Origin: an uncultured Aquimarina sp.
GTDB lineage: Bacteria > Bacteroidota > Bacteroidia > Flavobacteriales > Flavobacteriaceae
Length of the DNA stretch: 64,000 nt
Assembly: GCA_947496705.1 (NCBI GenBank)
Contig: CANMDW010000012.1
Location: forward strand, 62,001-126,000
Reading direction: 5' to 3'
The stretch's first letter is position 1. Each line of letters begins with the position of its first letter. A program made the position numbers and the translations under genes. Positions 9,047-18,638 of this stretch are shown here, one piece after another. The notes under the pieces were generated by a model, which worked only from the letters and a program-made list of their open reading frames with translations, did not search any database and was not told the origin of the DNA.

Positions 9047-10393
9047 ATGGAGATTTTAGCAATAGTATTGTTTGCAGTAATTTTTATTCTAATATTAAAA
9101 GGATATCCGGTAGCGTTTACTTTAGGCGGACTTTCTGTTTTATTTGCCTTTGGAATATCGATTTTTGCTCCCGAGTATTTCTCGATGACTACATTTAATA
9201 TACTGCCATCCAGGATTATGGGAGTAGTAAATAATTATGTGTTAATGGCTGTTCCTCTATTTATTTTTATGGGAATCATGTTAGAAAAGTCAGGGCTTGC
9301 TCAAAGTTTATTAGAAACTATGGCCATGATGTTTGGTACAGTTCGTGGCGGACTAGCAATATCGGTTGTAATAGTAGGTGCTTTATTGGCAGCTTCTACA
9401 GGAATTGTTGGTGCTACTGTTGTTACCATGGGGTTGATAAGTTTACCAACAATGCTTAAAAGAGGATATAAAACAGAATTAGCAACAGGTGTAATAGCAT
9501 CATCGGGGACATTAGGGCAAATCATTCCGCCATCTATTGTTCTGGTGCTATTAGCAGATACTATAAATAGCTCATCTAGAGGGGGAGCTTCTGTCGATGT
9601 GGGCTCTTTGTTTTCTGCAGCAATGCTTCCTGGGTTATTATTGGTGGCTATATATATTATTTATATTCTGGTACGTTCTTTTATAAATAAAAAAGAAGCT
9701 CCAGCCATTCCTGTCGCTGAAATAAAAGAATTTAGAGGTGATAATTTTATATCAAAGATTATCAAAGTTTTGATCTTACCAATTTTATTAATTGTAATTG
9801 TATTGGGCTCAATTTTTACTGGAGTGGCTTCACCAACAGAGGCGTCTGCTATTGGCGCTTTGGGAGCGACTATACTTACAATCGTGCAAGGAAAATTTAA
9901 TCTCAAGATACTAAAAGATGTAGCTAGAGAGACTACTAAACTTACTACAATGGTCTTTTTTATACTATTGGGGGCCACTACATTTACATTAGTGTTTAGA
10001 ACATTAGGAGGTGATGACTACCTGCAAGAATTAATTTTATCATCTAATTTATCTCCTGTTATGTTTTTATTGCTAGTAATGATAGTGATTTTTATTGCAG
10101 GATTCTTTATCGATTTTATTGAAATCGTTTTTATCATCGTGCCCGTGGTAACACCCATTTTTAATGCACTAGATATGAATATGCTTTGGGTAGGAATACT
10201 GATTGCTTTAAATCTCCAAACATCATTTCTAACACCTCCTTTTGGTTTTGCATTATTTTATCTAAAAGGAGTAGCGCCCCCTGAAGTTAAAACAAGTCAA
10301 ATTTATAGAGGGATTGTACCATTTATTATCATTCAATTATGTATAGTTGGACTAGTGGTATTCTTTCCCGAAATCATCTTTCTTTCAAAATAA
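9047..10393 (+). CDS. dctM: TRAP transporter large permease (DctM)
   Basis: The 448-residue channel-forming subunit of the TRAP transporter, with about a dozen helices. Family signatures are visible: AVPLFIFMGIMLEKSGLAQ, GALLAASTGIVGATVVTMGLISLPTMLKRGY, ASSGTLGQIIPPSIVLVL and LNLQTSFLTPPFGFALFYLKG. It directly abuts dctQ and is followed 20 bases later by the binding-protein gene, so the three are cotranscribed. Confidence 0.97.
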   Translation: MEILAIVLFAVIFILILKGYPVAFTLGGLSVLFAFGISIFAPEYFSMTTFNILPSRIMGVVNNYVLMAVPLFIFMGIMLEKSGLAQSLLETMAMMFGTVRGGLAISVVIVGALLAASTGIVGATVVTMGLISLPTMLKRGYKTELATGVIASSGTLGQIIPPSIVLVLLADTINSSSRGGASVDVGSLFSAAMLPGLLLVAIYIIYILVRSFINKKEAPAIPVAEIKEFRGDNFISKIIKVLILPILLIVIVLGSIFTGVASPTEASAIGALGATILTIVQGKFNLKILKDVARETTKLTTMVFFILLGATTFTLVFRTLGGDDYLQELILSSNLSPVMFLLLVMIVIFIAGFFIDFIEIVFIIVPVVTPIFNALDMNMLWVGILIALNLQTSFLTPPFGFALFYLKGVAPPEVKTSQIYRGIVPFIIIQLCIVGLVVFFPEIIFLSK

Positions 10394-10413
10394 AACTTTA
10401 AAAAACTAAAAAA

Positions 10414-11532
10414 ATGAAAATAATTCATCGTATTACAAAAATGATAGTAGCTTTAATGGTATTACTACTAGTAGCTTGCGGAGGAGAAAATACCTCTGGA
10501 AACACTTCGGTTACTGGAGCAACAAAACCTACTAAAAAGTATAATTGGAAAATGACAACGACCTGGCCTCCTAATTTTCCTGTGCTGGGTGAAGCTGCCA
10601 ATAAGTATTCAGAATGGGTTGAAGAATTGTCTAATGGGCAAATTAAAATTAAAGTATACGGCGGAGGAGAATTAGTACCTGCTTTAGAAGCGTTTGATGC
10701 TGTATCTAACGGAACCATAGAAATGGGATCGGGAGCATCATATTATTGGGCAGGAAAAACCCCTGCGGCTCAATTCTTTTGTGCGGTTCCTTTTGGGATG
10801 AATAGCCAACAATTAACATCTTGGATAGAAGTAGGAGGTGGATATGAGCTTTGGAAAAAAACATATGCTCAGTTTAATTTGGTTCCTTATTTAGGAGGAA
10901 ACACCGGAGTGCAAATGGGAGGATGGTTTAATAGAGAAATTAATTCTGTAGAAGATTTTAAAGGATTAAAAATGCGTTTACCAGGTATTGCCGGTAAAGT
11001 TTTGGAAAAAGCAGGAGGCGCAGCTGTGCTTGTTGCCGGAGGTGAAATTTATACGAGTTTAGAGAGAGGTGTTATTGATGCTACAGAGTGGATAGGACCC
11101 TACCATGATTACAAAATGGGGTTTCATAAAATTGCTAAATATTACTATACTCCGGGATGGCATGAACCAGGATCTCAAATGGAATTTTTTGTAAATAAAA
11201 AAGTTCACGATGAATTACCACCTCACTTGCAGGCTGTATTAGAAGCAGCTTCTAAGCGGGTACAGGTTTGGATGCTAGCTGAGTTTGATCGGCAGAATGG
11301 TATTTTCTTGGATAAGTTGGTAAATGAAGAAGGTGTTCAGGTTAGAGAATTTTCTAAAGAAACGCTTGATGTATTAAGGACATATACAGATGAAGCAATA
11401 CAAGAATTAATAGGAAATGATCCGTTATCCAAAGAAGTGTATGAAAGCTATTCCAGTTTTCAAAAAAGAGTTTCTAAATGGTCTGAAGTTACTGAGAAAG
11501 CTTATTATAATAAAATACAAAAAAATAACTAA
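10414..11532 (+). CDS. TRAP substrate-binding lipoprotein, TakP/lactate-binding type
   Basis: A 372-residue periplasmic binding protein with a lipoprotein signal (LLLVAC, Cys22). It belongs to the TakP-like branch of TRAP binding proteins, whose studied members bind 2-oxo acids or lactate. Residues typical of that branch are present: Gln167 in GVQMGGWF, Arg188 in MRLPG (carboxylate-binding position) and Glu225-Trp226 in ATEWIGPYHDYKMGFHKIAKYY. Last gene of the porin-dctQ-dctM operon; a strong terminator follows. Substrate identity (pyruvate, lactate or another 2-oxo acid) is inferred from family and from neighbouring pyc and lactate-dehydrogenase-like genes. Confidence 0.93.
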   Translation: MKIIHRITKMIVALMVLLLVACGGENTSGNTSVTGATKPTKKYNWKMTTTWPPNFPVLGEAANKYSEWVEELSNGQIKIKVYGGGELVPALEAFDAVSNGTIEMGSGASYYWAGKTPAAQFFCAVPFGMNSQQLTSWIEVGGGYELWKKTYAQFNLVPYLGGNTGVQMGGWFNREINSVEDFKGLKMRLPGIAGKVLEKAGGAAVLVAGGEIYTSLERGVIDATEWIGPYHDYKMGFHKIAKYYYTPGWHEPGSQMEFFVNKKVHDELPPHLQAVLEAASKRVQVWMLAEFDRQNGIFLDKLVNEEGVQVREFSKETLDVLRTYTDEAIQELIGNDPLSKEVYESYSSFQKRVSKWSEVTEKAYYNKIQKNN

Positions 11533-11541
11533 TAATATAAA

Positions 11542-11572
11542 AAACCACTTTAGAATTCCTCTAAAGTGGTTT
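11542..11572. terminator. bidirectional terminator between the TRAP operon and a convergent gene
   Basis: A perfect 13-bp inverted repeat, AAACCACTTTAGA/TCTAAAGTGGTTT, with a 5-base loop and A/T-rich flanks on both sides, between convergent genes. Confidence 0.85.
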
Positions 11573-11603
11573 ATATAAATATTTCTATTTATTAATTAAC
11601 TTA

Positions 11604-12437
11604 TTATAAATCTATGATAGTTTCATTACCATCACTATCGGTTTGTGTTGCTGTGTTATCACATTCACCATTACCATAGTCTAAAGTGGTAGTTTCACTA
11701 TTTTGATTAGTTACTATAATCCCACTTACAATGTATTGACATCCACTTTCATTACGTAGAGGTGTTGTGATCTCAACACTATATTTGTCACCGTTACTAA
11801 AAGTGGTACTACTGCTTCCTGAGTTTAAGGTATAAAAATCAAAATCTCCGGGAGTATCGGGATTAGTTTCTAAGAAAGTTTCGTTAACAAAATTTGTTTC
11901 ACTGGTAGCGGTTAATCCTTCTGCCCATGCAAAAGAAAAATTAGAATTTGTTGTAAAGGTAGTATTTGTACCTTCACTTCTAAAAGTGAACGTAGTAGTA
12001 GCGTTCCCGCTAACAGTAACATCTTTATATTTAAAATTTTCTAAACTATAAGTAATCTCAACTTTGTTTTCTGCATCTAATTGTACACTAAAACTCATGC
12101 GAATACTACCAGAAATCATTTCTCCGTTAATTTCACAGCCGTCGCCAAAATCAATTACAACAGTTCTAGTTTCTTCTAGAGTTTCTGAAGTAACTGTTGC
12201 ACAATCCGGTACTTTACTACCAAGGGCAGGGCCAGGATTGATGCCAGATTCTGTACTAAATACATCTTCTACAACGGCATTAATTTCATTGTTTGCAGCT
12301 TCAACATCAGTGTATTCCTTAGATGTAGTAACTTCACTAGTTGGGATCTGATTTTCATTATCATCATCACTACAACTTATTAGAAAGGTAGTTGAGACAA
12401 ATAGAATACTTAAAAAATTGACAATTCTGTTTTTCAT
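11604..12437 (-). CDS. hypothetical lipoprotein
   Basis: A 277-residue predicted lipoprotein of unknown function. The signal peptide ends in a lipobox (FLISCSDDD, Cys22). The rest is rich in Thr, Ser, Asn and acidic residues and looks beta-rich, with Cys in CATV, GCEIN, GCQYIV and ECDN that may form disulfides. No family is recognised. It is a lone gene, convergent with the TRAP operon and divergent from pyc. Similar Thr/Ser-rich lipoproteins are common surface proteins in flavobacteria. Confidence 0.75.
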   Translation of the reverse strand: MKNRIVNFLSILFVSTTFLISCSDDDNENQIPTSEVTTSKEYTDVEAANNEINAVVEDVFSTESGINPGPALGSKVPDCATVTSETLEETRTVVIDFGDGCEINGEMISGSIRMSFSVQLDAENKVEITYSLENFKYKDVTVSGNATTTFTFRSEGTNTTFTTNSNFSFAWAEGLTATSETNFVNETFLETNPDTPGDFDFYTLNSGSSSTTFSNGDKYSVEITTPLRNESGCQYIVSGIIVTNQNSETTTLDYGNGECDNTATQTDSDGNETIIDL

Positions 12438-12628
12438 TTTAAAATGGTTTAATTAAAAAAATAAATTATTGTTTAGGTTAATAGTTGTCATAATACAACG
12501 GCATATGATTAATAAATCTTATAAATGGATACGTTAATAAATGTTAAGATTATGTTAGCGTTAATCTGTTTTTAAAAGAAGGTAAGTCACATTAAAAGCT
12601 GTTTATGCTTATATATTTGAACATTCTA

Positions 12629-12659
12629 TTGCAAAGAATATTTCTTATCAATATCTTCG
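12629..12659 (+). promoter_or_regulatory. promoter of pyc
   Basis: TTG at 12629-12631 and TATCTTCG at 12652-12659 are separated by 20 bases, matching the Bacteroidota -33/-7 layout with one deviation in the -7 box. The pyc start codon is 44 bases downstream. Confidence 0.6.
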
Positions 12660-12703
12660 CAGCGAATGTTCGCTAAAAGTGTTATTAACTCAAAATTTAT
12701 AGT

Positions 12704-15700
12704 ATGCAAATCAAAAAAGTTTTAGTCGCTAATCGGGGTGAAATTGCTATCAGGATTTTTAGGGCTTGCACAGAAATTGGTTTACAAACGGTGGGAATAT
12801 ATACGTATGAAGATCGATACTCCTTACATCGATATAAAGCCGATGAAGCATATCAGATTGGTGAAAATCACGAACCATTAAAACCTTATCTGAACATTGA
12901 AGCGATCATAAAAGTTGCCAAAAAGAACCATGTAGATGCGATTCATCCTGGGTATGGTTTCCTTTCAGAGAATGCAGAATTCGCAAAGCAATGTTTAGAA
13001 AATGAGATCATTTTTATAGGTCCGAAGGTTTCCGTACTACGTTCTTTGGGAGATAAGATCACGGCCAAGAAAGTGGCTATCGAGAATAATATACCGATTA
13101 TTCAGAGTAATAAAGAGGATCTTACCGATATGAACATAGCACTCAAAGAAGCCAAACGCATAGGCTTTCCTGTAATGTTAAAGGCAGCTTCGGGAGGAGG
13201 AGGTCGCGGTATGAGAGTGATCCGAAAAGAAGAGGAGTTAGAAAAAGCATATCCAGAGTCTCGTAGAGAGGCCTTAAATGCCTTTGGAGATGATACGGTG
13301 TTTCTGGAAAAATTCGTAGAGAATCCAAAACATATCGAAATACAGATCGTAGCCGATCACCATGGTAATATGGTACATCTTTTTGAACGCGATTGTTCGG
13401 TGCAGCGACGGTATCAAAAGGTGATTGAGTATGCGCCTTCGTTCGGAGTTGCAGAACAAATTAAACAAGATTTATATACATATGCACTCACTATTTGTAA
13501 AGCAGTTGATTATAATAATATTGGTACGGTAGAATTTCTGGTCGATGAGGATGAAAGTATCTATTTTATCGAAGTAAATCCAAGGGTACAGGTAGAACAT
13601 ACAGTTACAGAAGTTGTTACCGGAATTGACCTGATCAAAGCACAGATTTTTATCGCCGGAGGATATAAATTATCAGACCGGCAAATCAAAATTCAAAGTC
13701 AGGAAAGCCTTAAGATTAATGGATATGCAGTGCAGTGCAGAATTACGACTGAAGATCCTGAGAATGATTTTAAACCCGATTATGGTACAATTACCACCTA
13801 TCGCAGTGCTTCAGGATTTGGAATTCGATTAGATGCAGGTAGTGTATATCAGGGAGTTACAATTTCGCCCTTCTTTGATTCAATGCTGGTAAAAGTTTCC
13901 TCTAGCGGGAGAACCCTTGATGGTGCGTGCAGAAAAATGAGAAGAGCACTTTCCGAATTCAGAATACGTGGCGTAAAAACCAATATGCCTTTTTTGGATA
14001 ATATTCTAAAACATGAAACTTTTAGAAAAGGAGAAGTTACCGTGAATTTTATTCGGGATACAAAAGAGCTTTTTGTGATTAGAGAACCTCGTAATCGTGC
14101 GACCAAGTTGGTGAATTTTTTAGGAGATATTATTGTAAATGGTAATCCCGATGTCAAAAAAATTGATCCTGCTAAAACTTTTATAACGCCGGTTATTCCA
14201 AAATTTGAAGAAAATGGAGAATATCCCAAAGGAACAAAAGATCTTTTAACAACATTGGGACCAGATGCCTTTGCAACCTGGTTAAAAAATGAAAAGAAAA
14301 TACATTTTACCGATACAACAATGCGTGATGCGCATCAAAGTTTATTGGCTACAAGAATGCGAACCTATGATATGCTTAAAGTAGCTGAAGGGTTTGCCAA
14401 AAACCATCCCGAAATCTTTAGTATGGAGGTTTGGGGAGGTGCCACTTTTGATGTTTGCCTGCGGTTCCTGAAAGAAAATCCGTGGGAGCGACTCAGGGAA
14501 TTACGAAAAGCGATGCCTAATCTCTTGTTACAAATGTTAATTAGAGGATCAAACGGAGTAGGATATACTGCGTATCCCGATAATTTGGTGAGCAAATTTG
14601 TAGAACAATCCTGGGAGAATGGGGTAGATGTTTTCAGAATTTTCGACTCGCTTAACTGGATGAAATCTATTGCCCCTTGTATAGAGCATGTGCGCACAAG
14701 AACAAATGGATTGGCAGAAGGTTCTTTGTGTTATACCGGAGATATTTTAGACCCGAAACGCACGAAATATACATTGGATTATTATATTCAACTAGCCAAG
14801 GATATAGAAAATGCAGGAGCACATATTCTTGGAATTAAAGACATGGCAGGCCTTTTAAAGCCCTATGCTGCCTATGAGCTGGTTTCGGCATTAAAATCAG
14901 AGATCAATATCCCAATCCATGTACATACACATGATACTTCATCGGTACAATCTGCTATGTATCTTAAGGCTATTGAGGCCGGAGTCGATGTAGTGGATGT
15001 TGCGCTTGGCGGACTTTCGGGATTAACTGCGCAACCCAATTTTAATGCAATAGCCGAAATGCTCAAGTTTCATGAACGTGAGCATACCATAGATATCCTA
15101 AAGCTGAATGAATATTCTAATTATTGGGAAGCAGTGCGGGAATATTATTATGTTTTTGAATCGGGTTTAAAAGCAGGTACAGGAGAAATTTATCAACATG
15201 AAATTCCAGGAGGGCAATACTCTAATCTCAAACCACAAGCGCAAGCATTGGGACTTTCAGATCGTTTTCACGAAATCACAAAAATGTATGGAGAAGTAAA
15301 TGAGTTGTTTGGTGATATCGTGAAGGTAACACCAAGTTCTAAAGTGGTAGGGGATATGGCACAATATCTGGTGAGTAATAATCTGACAATCGAAGACGTA
15401 AAAGAACGAGGCGAGACAATTTCCTTTCCCCAGTCGGTGATGAGCTTTTTTAAAGGAGAGCTGGGGCAGCCCGCAGGTGGTTTTCCAAAAGCACTGCAAA
15501 AATCTGTATTAAAAGACCAGAAACCATTCACCGACCGCCCCAATGCACATCTGGAACCTGTTGATTTTGAAACAGAGTATACAGACTTTGTTAAAGTATT
15601 CAAAAAAGGGATGGGGCGGGAATTGGATATGACCGATTTCCTTTCCTATAAATTATATCCCAAAGTATTTACGGGAGCATATAATCACCATCTGAAGTAT

Positions 15701-16156
15701 GGTAACATAATGAATATTCCTACCAAGAATTTTTTCTACGGAATGACCCCGGGCGAAGAGATTATTATAGCGTTAGATAAAGGCAAAATCTTACTTATTG
15801 AGTTAATTTCGATAGGAGAGCCCAATGAAGATGGTAACGTAACGGTATTCTTTAAAGTAAACGGCCAAACCCGAAATGTTGAAATACTAGACAATGCAAT
15901 CAAAGTAGATAAAGTAGTTTATGCTAAAACAGATAAAGCCGATCCAAAACAGATAGGAGCTCCATTACAAGGGTCTTTGTCCTCAGTTCTGGTAAAAACA
16001 GGTCAGGAAGTTAAAAAGAATGAACCATTATTCATTATTGAGGCTATGAAAATGGAAACCACAATTACCGCTAATGAATCTGCTGTGATTAAGAAAATTG
16101 TGTTAAAACCTGGTACTATGGTTGAAGCAGATGACTTGATTATTGTATTAAAATGA
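12704..16156 (+). CDS. pyc: pyruvate carboxylase
   Basis: Biotin enzyme that carboxylates pyruvate to oxaloacetate (anaplerosis). All parts of the single-chain form are present in 1150 residues: biotin carboxylase (about 1-460, with KAASGGGGRGMR and FIEVNPRVQVEHTVTE), carboxyltransferase (about 525-1000, with FTDTTMRDAHQSLLATRMRT and VDVFRIFDSLNW), and a C-terminal biotinyl domain with EAMKMET (biotin Lys1116). Lone gene with its own promoter and terminator. Together with the TRAP system and the alpha-hydroxy-acid dehydrogenase it fits growth on lactate or pyruvate. Confidence 0.98.
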   Translation: MQIKKVLVANRGEIAIRIFRACTEIGLQTVGIYTYEDRYSLHRYKADEAYQIGENHEPLKPYLNIEAIIKVAKKNHVDAIHPGYGFLSENAEFAKQCLENEIIFIGPKVSVLRSLGDKITAKKVAIENNIPIIQSNKEDLTDMNIALKEAKRIGFPVMLKAASGGGGRGMRVIRKEEELEKAYPESRREALNAFGDDTVFLEKFVENPKHIEIQIVADHHGNMVHLFERDCSVQRRYQKVIEYAPSFGVAEQIKQDLYTYALTICKAVDYNNIGTVEFLVDEDESIYFIEVNPRVQVEHTVTEVVTGIDLIKAQIFIAGGYKLSDRQIKIQSQESLKINGYAVQCRITTEDPENDFKPDYGTITTYRSASGFGIRLDAGSVYQGVTISPFFDSMLVKVSSSGRTLDGACRKMRRALSEFRIRGVKTNMPFLDNILKHETFRKGEVTVNFIRDTKELFVIREPRNRATKLVNFLGDIIVNGNPDVKKIDPAKTFITPVIPKFEENGEYPKGTKDLLTTLGPDAFATWLKNEKKIHFTDTTMRDAHQSLLATRMRTYDMLKVAEGFAKNHPEIFSMEVWGGATFDVCLRFLKENPWERLRELRKAMPNLLLQMLIRGSNGVGYTAYPDNLVSKFVEQSWENGVDVFRIFDSLNWMKSIAPCIEHVRTRTNGLAEGSLCYTGDILDPKRTKYTLDYYIQLAKDIENAGAHILGIKDMAGLLKPYAAYELVSALKSEINIPIHVHTHDTSSVQSAMYLKAIEAGVDVVDVALGGLSGLTAQPNFNAIAEMLKFHEREHTIDILKLNEYSNYWEAVREYYYVFESGLKAGTGEIYQHEIPGGQYSNLKPQAQALGLSDRFHEITKMYGEVNELFGDIVKVTPSSKVVGDMAQYLVSNNLTIEDVKERGETISFPQSVMSFFKGELGQPAGGFPKALQKSVLKDQKPFTDRPNAHLEPVDFETEYTDFVKVFKKGMGRELDMTDFLSYKLYPKVFTGAYNHHLKYGNIMNIPTKNFFYGMTPGEEIIIALDKGKILLIELISIGEPNEDGNVTVFFKVNGQTRNVEILDNAIKVDKVVYAKTDKADPKQIGAPLQGSLSSVLVKTGQEVKKNEPLFIIEAMKMETTITANESAVIKKIVLKPGTMVEADDLIIVLK

Positions 16157-16160
16157 TATG

Positions 16161-16188
16161 AAAAAGGAGGGTTGTCCCCTCCTTTTTT
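16161..16188. terminator. terminator between pyc and the convergent precursor-peptide gene
   Basis: AAAAAGGAGGG pairs with CCCTCCTTTTT across a 5-base loop. The A and T runs allow use in both directions; it sits 5 bases after the pyc stop and 8 bases before the stop of the minus-strand small gene. Confidence 0.88.
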
Positions 16189-16195
16189 TAATAGA

Positions 16196-16351
16196 TTAAT
16201 AGGTATAATCGAAATGACAAGGAGCACCTGGTTCAAGAGATTTATTACAAGGACTAGTTTCGTCACCGTTCCCACCTTGAATTGCTTTTTGTTTTAAACG
16301 AGAAATCGTATTCTTGTTTAAAGCTAATTTTGTTAATTTTTGTTTCTTCAT
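16196..16351 (-). CDS. orphan lanthipeptide-like RiPP precursor (51 aa)
   Basis: A short gene easily missed by length cut-offs. The product opens with MKKQKLTKLALNKNTISRLK, the leader style of Bacteroidota precursor peptides called class I lanthipeptides or 'natural product precursors' (basic start, LxLNKxTISxL box). A Gly-Gly pair at 26-27 would be the peptidase cleavage site. The remaining 24 residues would be the core, with Cys35 and Cys45 and Ser/Thr at 32, 33, 38 and 50 as possible partners for thioether rings. A -7-like box precedes it and a bidirectional terminator follows. No LanB, LanC, LanM or peptidase-transporter gene is visible in the window, so it is an orphan here. Calling it a lanthipeptide is inference from the leader; ring formation is unproven. 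Confidence 0.72.
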   Translation of the reverse strand: MKKQKLTKLALNKNTISRLKQKAIQGGNGDETSPCNKSLEPGAPCHFDYTY

Positions 16352-16368
16352 ATTAAATAGTTTATAAA

Positions 16369-16376
16369 TGAAAGTA
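16369..16376 (-). promoter_or_regulatory. candidate -7 box of the precursor-peptide gene
   Basis: Minus strand TACTTTCA, one or two mismatches from TAnnTTTG, 17 bases upstream of the precursor ATG. The rest of the 340-bp gap up to 16691 shows no other gene; a plus-strand TACTTTCG at 16678-16685 lies only 5 bases before the TPR gene's ATG. Confidence 0.35.
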
Positions 16377-16690
16377 CCCGAACATTTATAGACACTCGGA
16401 TTTTTTGTCTAGAAAATTTAATCATGATATGTAAACAGTACTGTTATATATAAATGTTTCTTACAGAATAAATGTTTCATTGAAATTTGTTAAAATTGTA
16501 TTAAGAAAAACTATGGTGTTTATTTCCTAATTAATTAATCCAAGGTTAACTGTGTTTATACAAAATAGAAGATTTTTAGGTGTGAGTACATAATAATTAA
16601 AATCTGAAATTTATTCTTAAACCAATTACAACGGTCCAGGCAAATGATCTGGTCATTACACTTAAATAGTTTTTTGCTACTTTCGCAGCT

Positions 16691-17419
16691 ATGCAATATT
16701 TTTTGATCATCGCCTTACAAGGTTTTTGTATTTATCATGCAATCAAGAACAGAAACAATTACTATTGGTTCTTTTTAATTATATTTTTACCGGTTTTAGG
16801 TAGTGTCATTTATCTATTTACTCAGGTATTTAATAAAAGAGATCTGGATGTGGTTCAGAGTGAGCTTGTAAATGTTATGAACCCCACTAAAAAGATTAAA
16901 GATTTACAAAAACAATTAGATTTTGCAGATACGTTTCAGAATCGAGTGAATTTAGCTGATGCATTACTAGAAGCGGGAGATTATACCACAGCTATAGCAG
17001 AATATGAAAATGCAATAACTAATGATTACAACAAAGATGTAGGTGTTGTAAGAAAATTAATTGAAGGATATTATCAAACCCAACAATATGAAAAAGTTAT
17101 CTTTTATGCTGAAAAAATAACTGAAAAACCTGATTTTAAACGTTCTAGAAGTCAGTTTTTATATGGTTTAGCATTAAAAGAACAAGGGCAATTGGAAAAA
17201 GCAGAAGATAACCTAAGACAGATCGATCAACGATATTCTAATTATCAGGAACGATACCAACTTGCTGAGTTTTTGATAGAAAAAGGAAAAATTGAAGATG
17301 CTAAAGAAATTCTTTCAGAAATTTTAACAGAATCCCAACACATGTCAAAACCTAATAGAGATAAGTATCGAACAGTTGTGAATGATGTTAAGAAGTTAAC
17401 CTCTTCAATTTTATTCTAG
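16691..17419 (+). CDS. membrane-anchored TPR protein
   Basis: A 242-residue protein. Residues 1-47 hold two short hydrophobic segments with a YHAIKNRNNYYWFFLIIFLPVLGSVIYLF pattern like the membrane part of PLDc_N-type proteins. Residues 65-225 or so are tetratricopeptide repeats (NRVNLADALLEAGDYTTAIAEYENA, FLYGLALKEQGQLEKAEDNL, YQLAEFLIEKGKIEDAKEIL). Probably a scaffold at the inner membrane; no specific function can be given. The dehydrogenase gene follows closely. Confidence 0.8.
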   Translation: MQYFLIIALQGFCIYHAIKNRNNYYWFFLIIFLPVLGSVIYLFTQVFNKRDLDVVQSELVNVMNPTKKIKDLQKQLDFADTFQNRVNLADALLEAGDYTTAIAEYENAITNDYNKDVGVVRKLIEGYYQTQQYEKVIFYAEKITEKPDFKRSRSQFLYGLALKEQGQLEKAEDNLRQIDQRYSNYQERYQLAEFLIEKGKIEDAKEILSEILTESQHMSKPNRDKYRTVVNDVKKLTSSILF

Positions 17420-17486
17420 ATTATTCTTATTTTGTTGTATGATACTGGCTGTATCATATTTTGCGAACATTTATAATAAGAGCAAT

Positions 17487-18638
17487 ATGAAATGGACATA
17501 CAATTCAAAGTTTCCATCTGTTGATGACCTTAGAAGAAAAGCCAAAAAACGAATTCCAAAATTTGCCTTTGAATACCTGGATGGAGGCTGTAATGAGGAT
17601 GTGAACCTTTATCGCAATCGGTCTGAAATTCAGGAGGTGCAATTAAAGCCATATTACTTAAGTGAACATGCGAGTTCTGATCAAAAAACAGTGCTGTTTG
17701 GTCAAATATACGATGCTCCATTTGGGATTGCCCCCGTAGGACTACAAGGACTCATGTGGCCTAACTCACCTGAGATTTTAGCAAAATCAGCTTTTGAGCA
17801 TAATATTCCATTTGTTTTAAGCACAGTTTCTACAAGTAGTATAGAACGCATTAGTGAGATTACCGAAGGTAAAGCCTGGTTTCAGCTTTATCATCCTACA
17901 GAGAATAGCTTAAGAGATGATATTATTAAAAGAGCTGCAGCTTCAGAATACGATGTATTAGTGCTTTTATGTGATGTGCCTACCTTTGGATTTCGTCCCA
18001 GAGATATTCGAAACGGTTTGGCAATGCCACCTAAAATGTCTGTTCAAAATATACTTCAAATTTTAAGGAAACCCAATTGGGCGTTGCAAACATTGCTTCA
18101 TGGTCAGCCTGGCTTTGAAACTTTGAAACCATACATGCCAAAGAATCTGAATTTAACCGGGTTAGGTCAATTTATGGATCAGACTTTTAGTGGCAGATTA
18201 AATGAAGAAAAAATTGCTCCGATCCGGGATATGTGGAAAGGTAAGATTGTTCTTAAAGGCGTAGCAAGTGAAGAAGATACAGAACGTGCTGTTAGGTTGG
18301 GATTAGACGGAGTCATAGTCTCCAATCATGGCGGGAGACAGCTAGACGCCGGGCAGTCTACTATAAAACCACTACATACGTTATCTGCAACATATGGAGA
18401 TAAAATAACCGTGATGATGGATAGTGGGTTACGTTCAGGACCAGATATCGCCAGAGCAATGGCTAGTGGAGCAAAATTTACATTTATGGGAAGATCTTTT
18501 ATGTATGGAGTTTCTGCATTGGGTAAAACAGGAGGAGATCATACAATAGCATTGTTAAAGACACAATTACAGCAGGTAATGGAGCAGATTTGTTGTAAGA
18601 AAGTTGAAGATTTCCCCAATCACTTAATTTCAGAATAA
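17487..18638 (+). CDS. lldD: FMN-dependent alpha-hydroxy-acid dehydrogenase (L-lactate dehydrogenase type)
   Basis: Oxidises an L-2-hydroxy acid, most likely L-lactate to pyruvate, with FMN. The fold signature is complete: KFAFEYLDGGCNEDVNLYRNR, PFGIAPVGLQGLMWP, WFQLYHP, a Lys in KIVLKGV, catalytic His281 in VSNHGGRQLD and MMDSGLRSGPDIARAMASGA. The ATG at 17487 (MKWTY...) is preferred over the one at 17439 because family members start here. 383 residues, normal length. Functional link to the TRAP transporter and pyc is inferred from proximity; glycolate or another hydroxy acid is possible. Confidence 0.9.
   Translation: MKWTYNSKFPSVDDLRRKAKKRIPKFAFEYLDGGCNEDVNLYRNRSEIQEVQLKPYYLSEHASSDQKTVLFGQIYDAPFGIAPVGLQGLMWPNSPEILAKSAFEHNIPFVLSTVSTSSIERISEITEGKAWFQLYHPTENSLRDDIIKRAAASEYDVLVLLCDVPTFGFRPRDIRNGLAMPPKMSVQNILQILRKPNWALQTLLHGQPGFETLKPYMPKNLNLTGLGQFMDQTFSGRLNEEKIAPIRDMWKGKIVLKGVASEEDTERAVRLGLDGVIVSNHGGRQLDAGQSTIKPLHTLSATYGDKITVMMDSGLRSGPDIARAMASGAKFTFMGRSFMYGVSALGKTGGDHTIALLKTQLQQVMEQICCKKVEDFPNHLISE

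Noticed and set aside
11604..12437. Antisense plus-strand frame 12064-12351 as a gene
   Set aside because: The minus-strand frame has a lipoprotein signal and full length; the other is its shadow.
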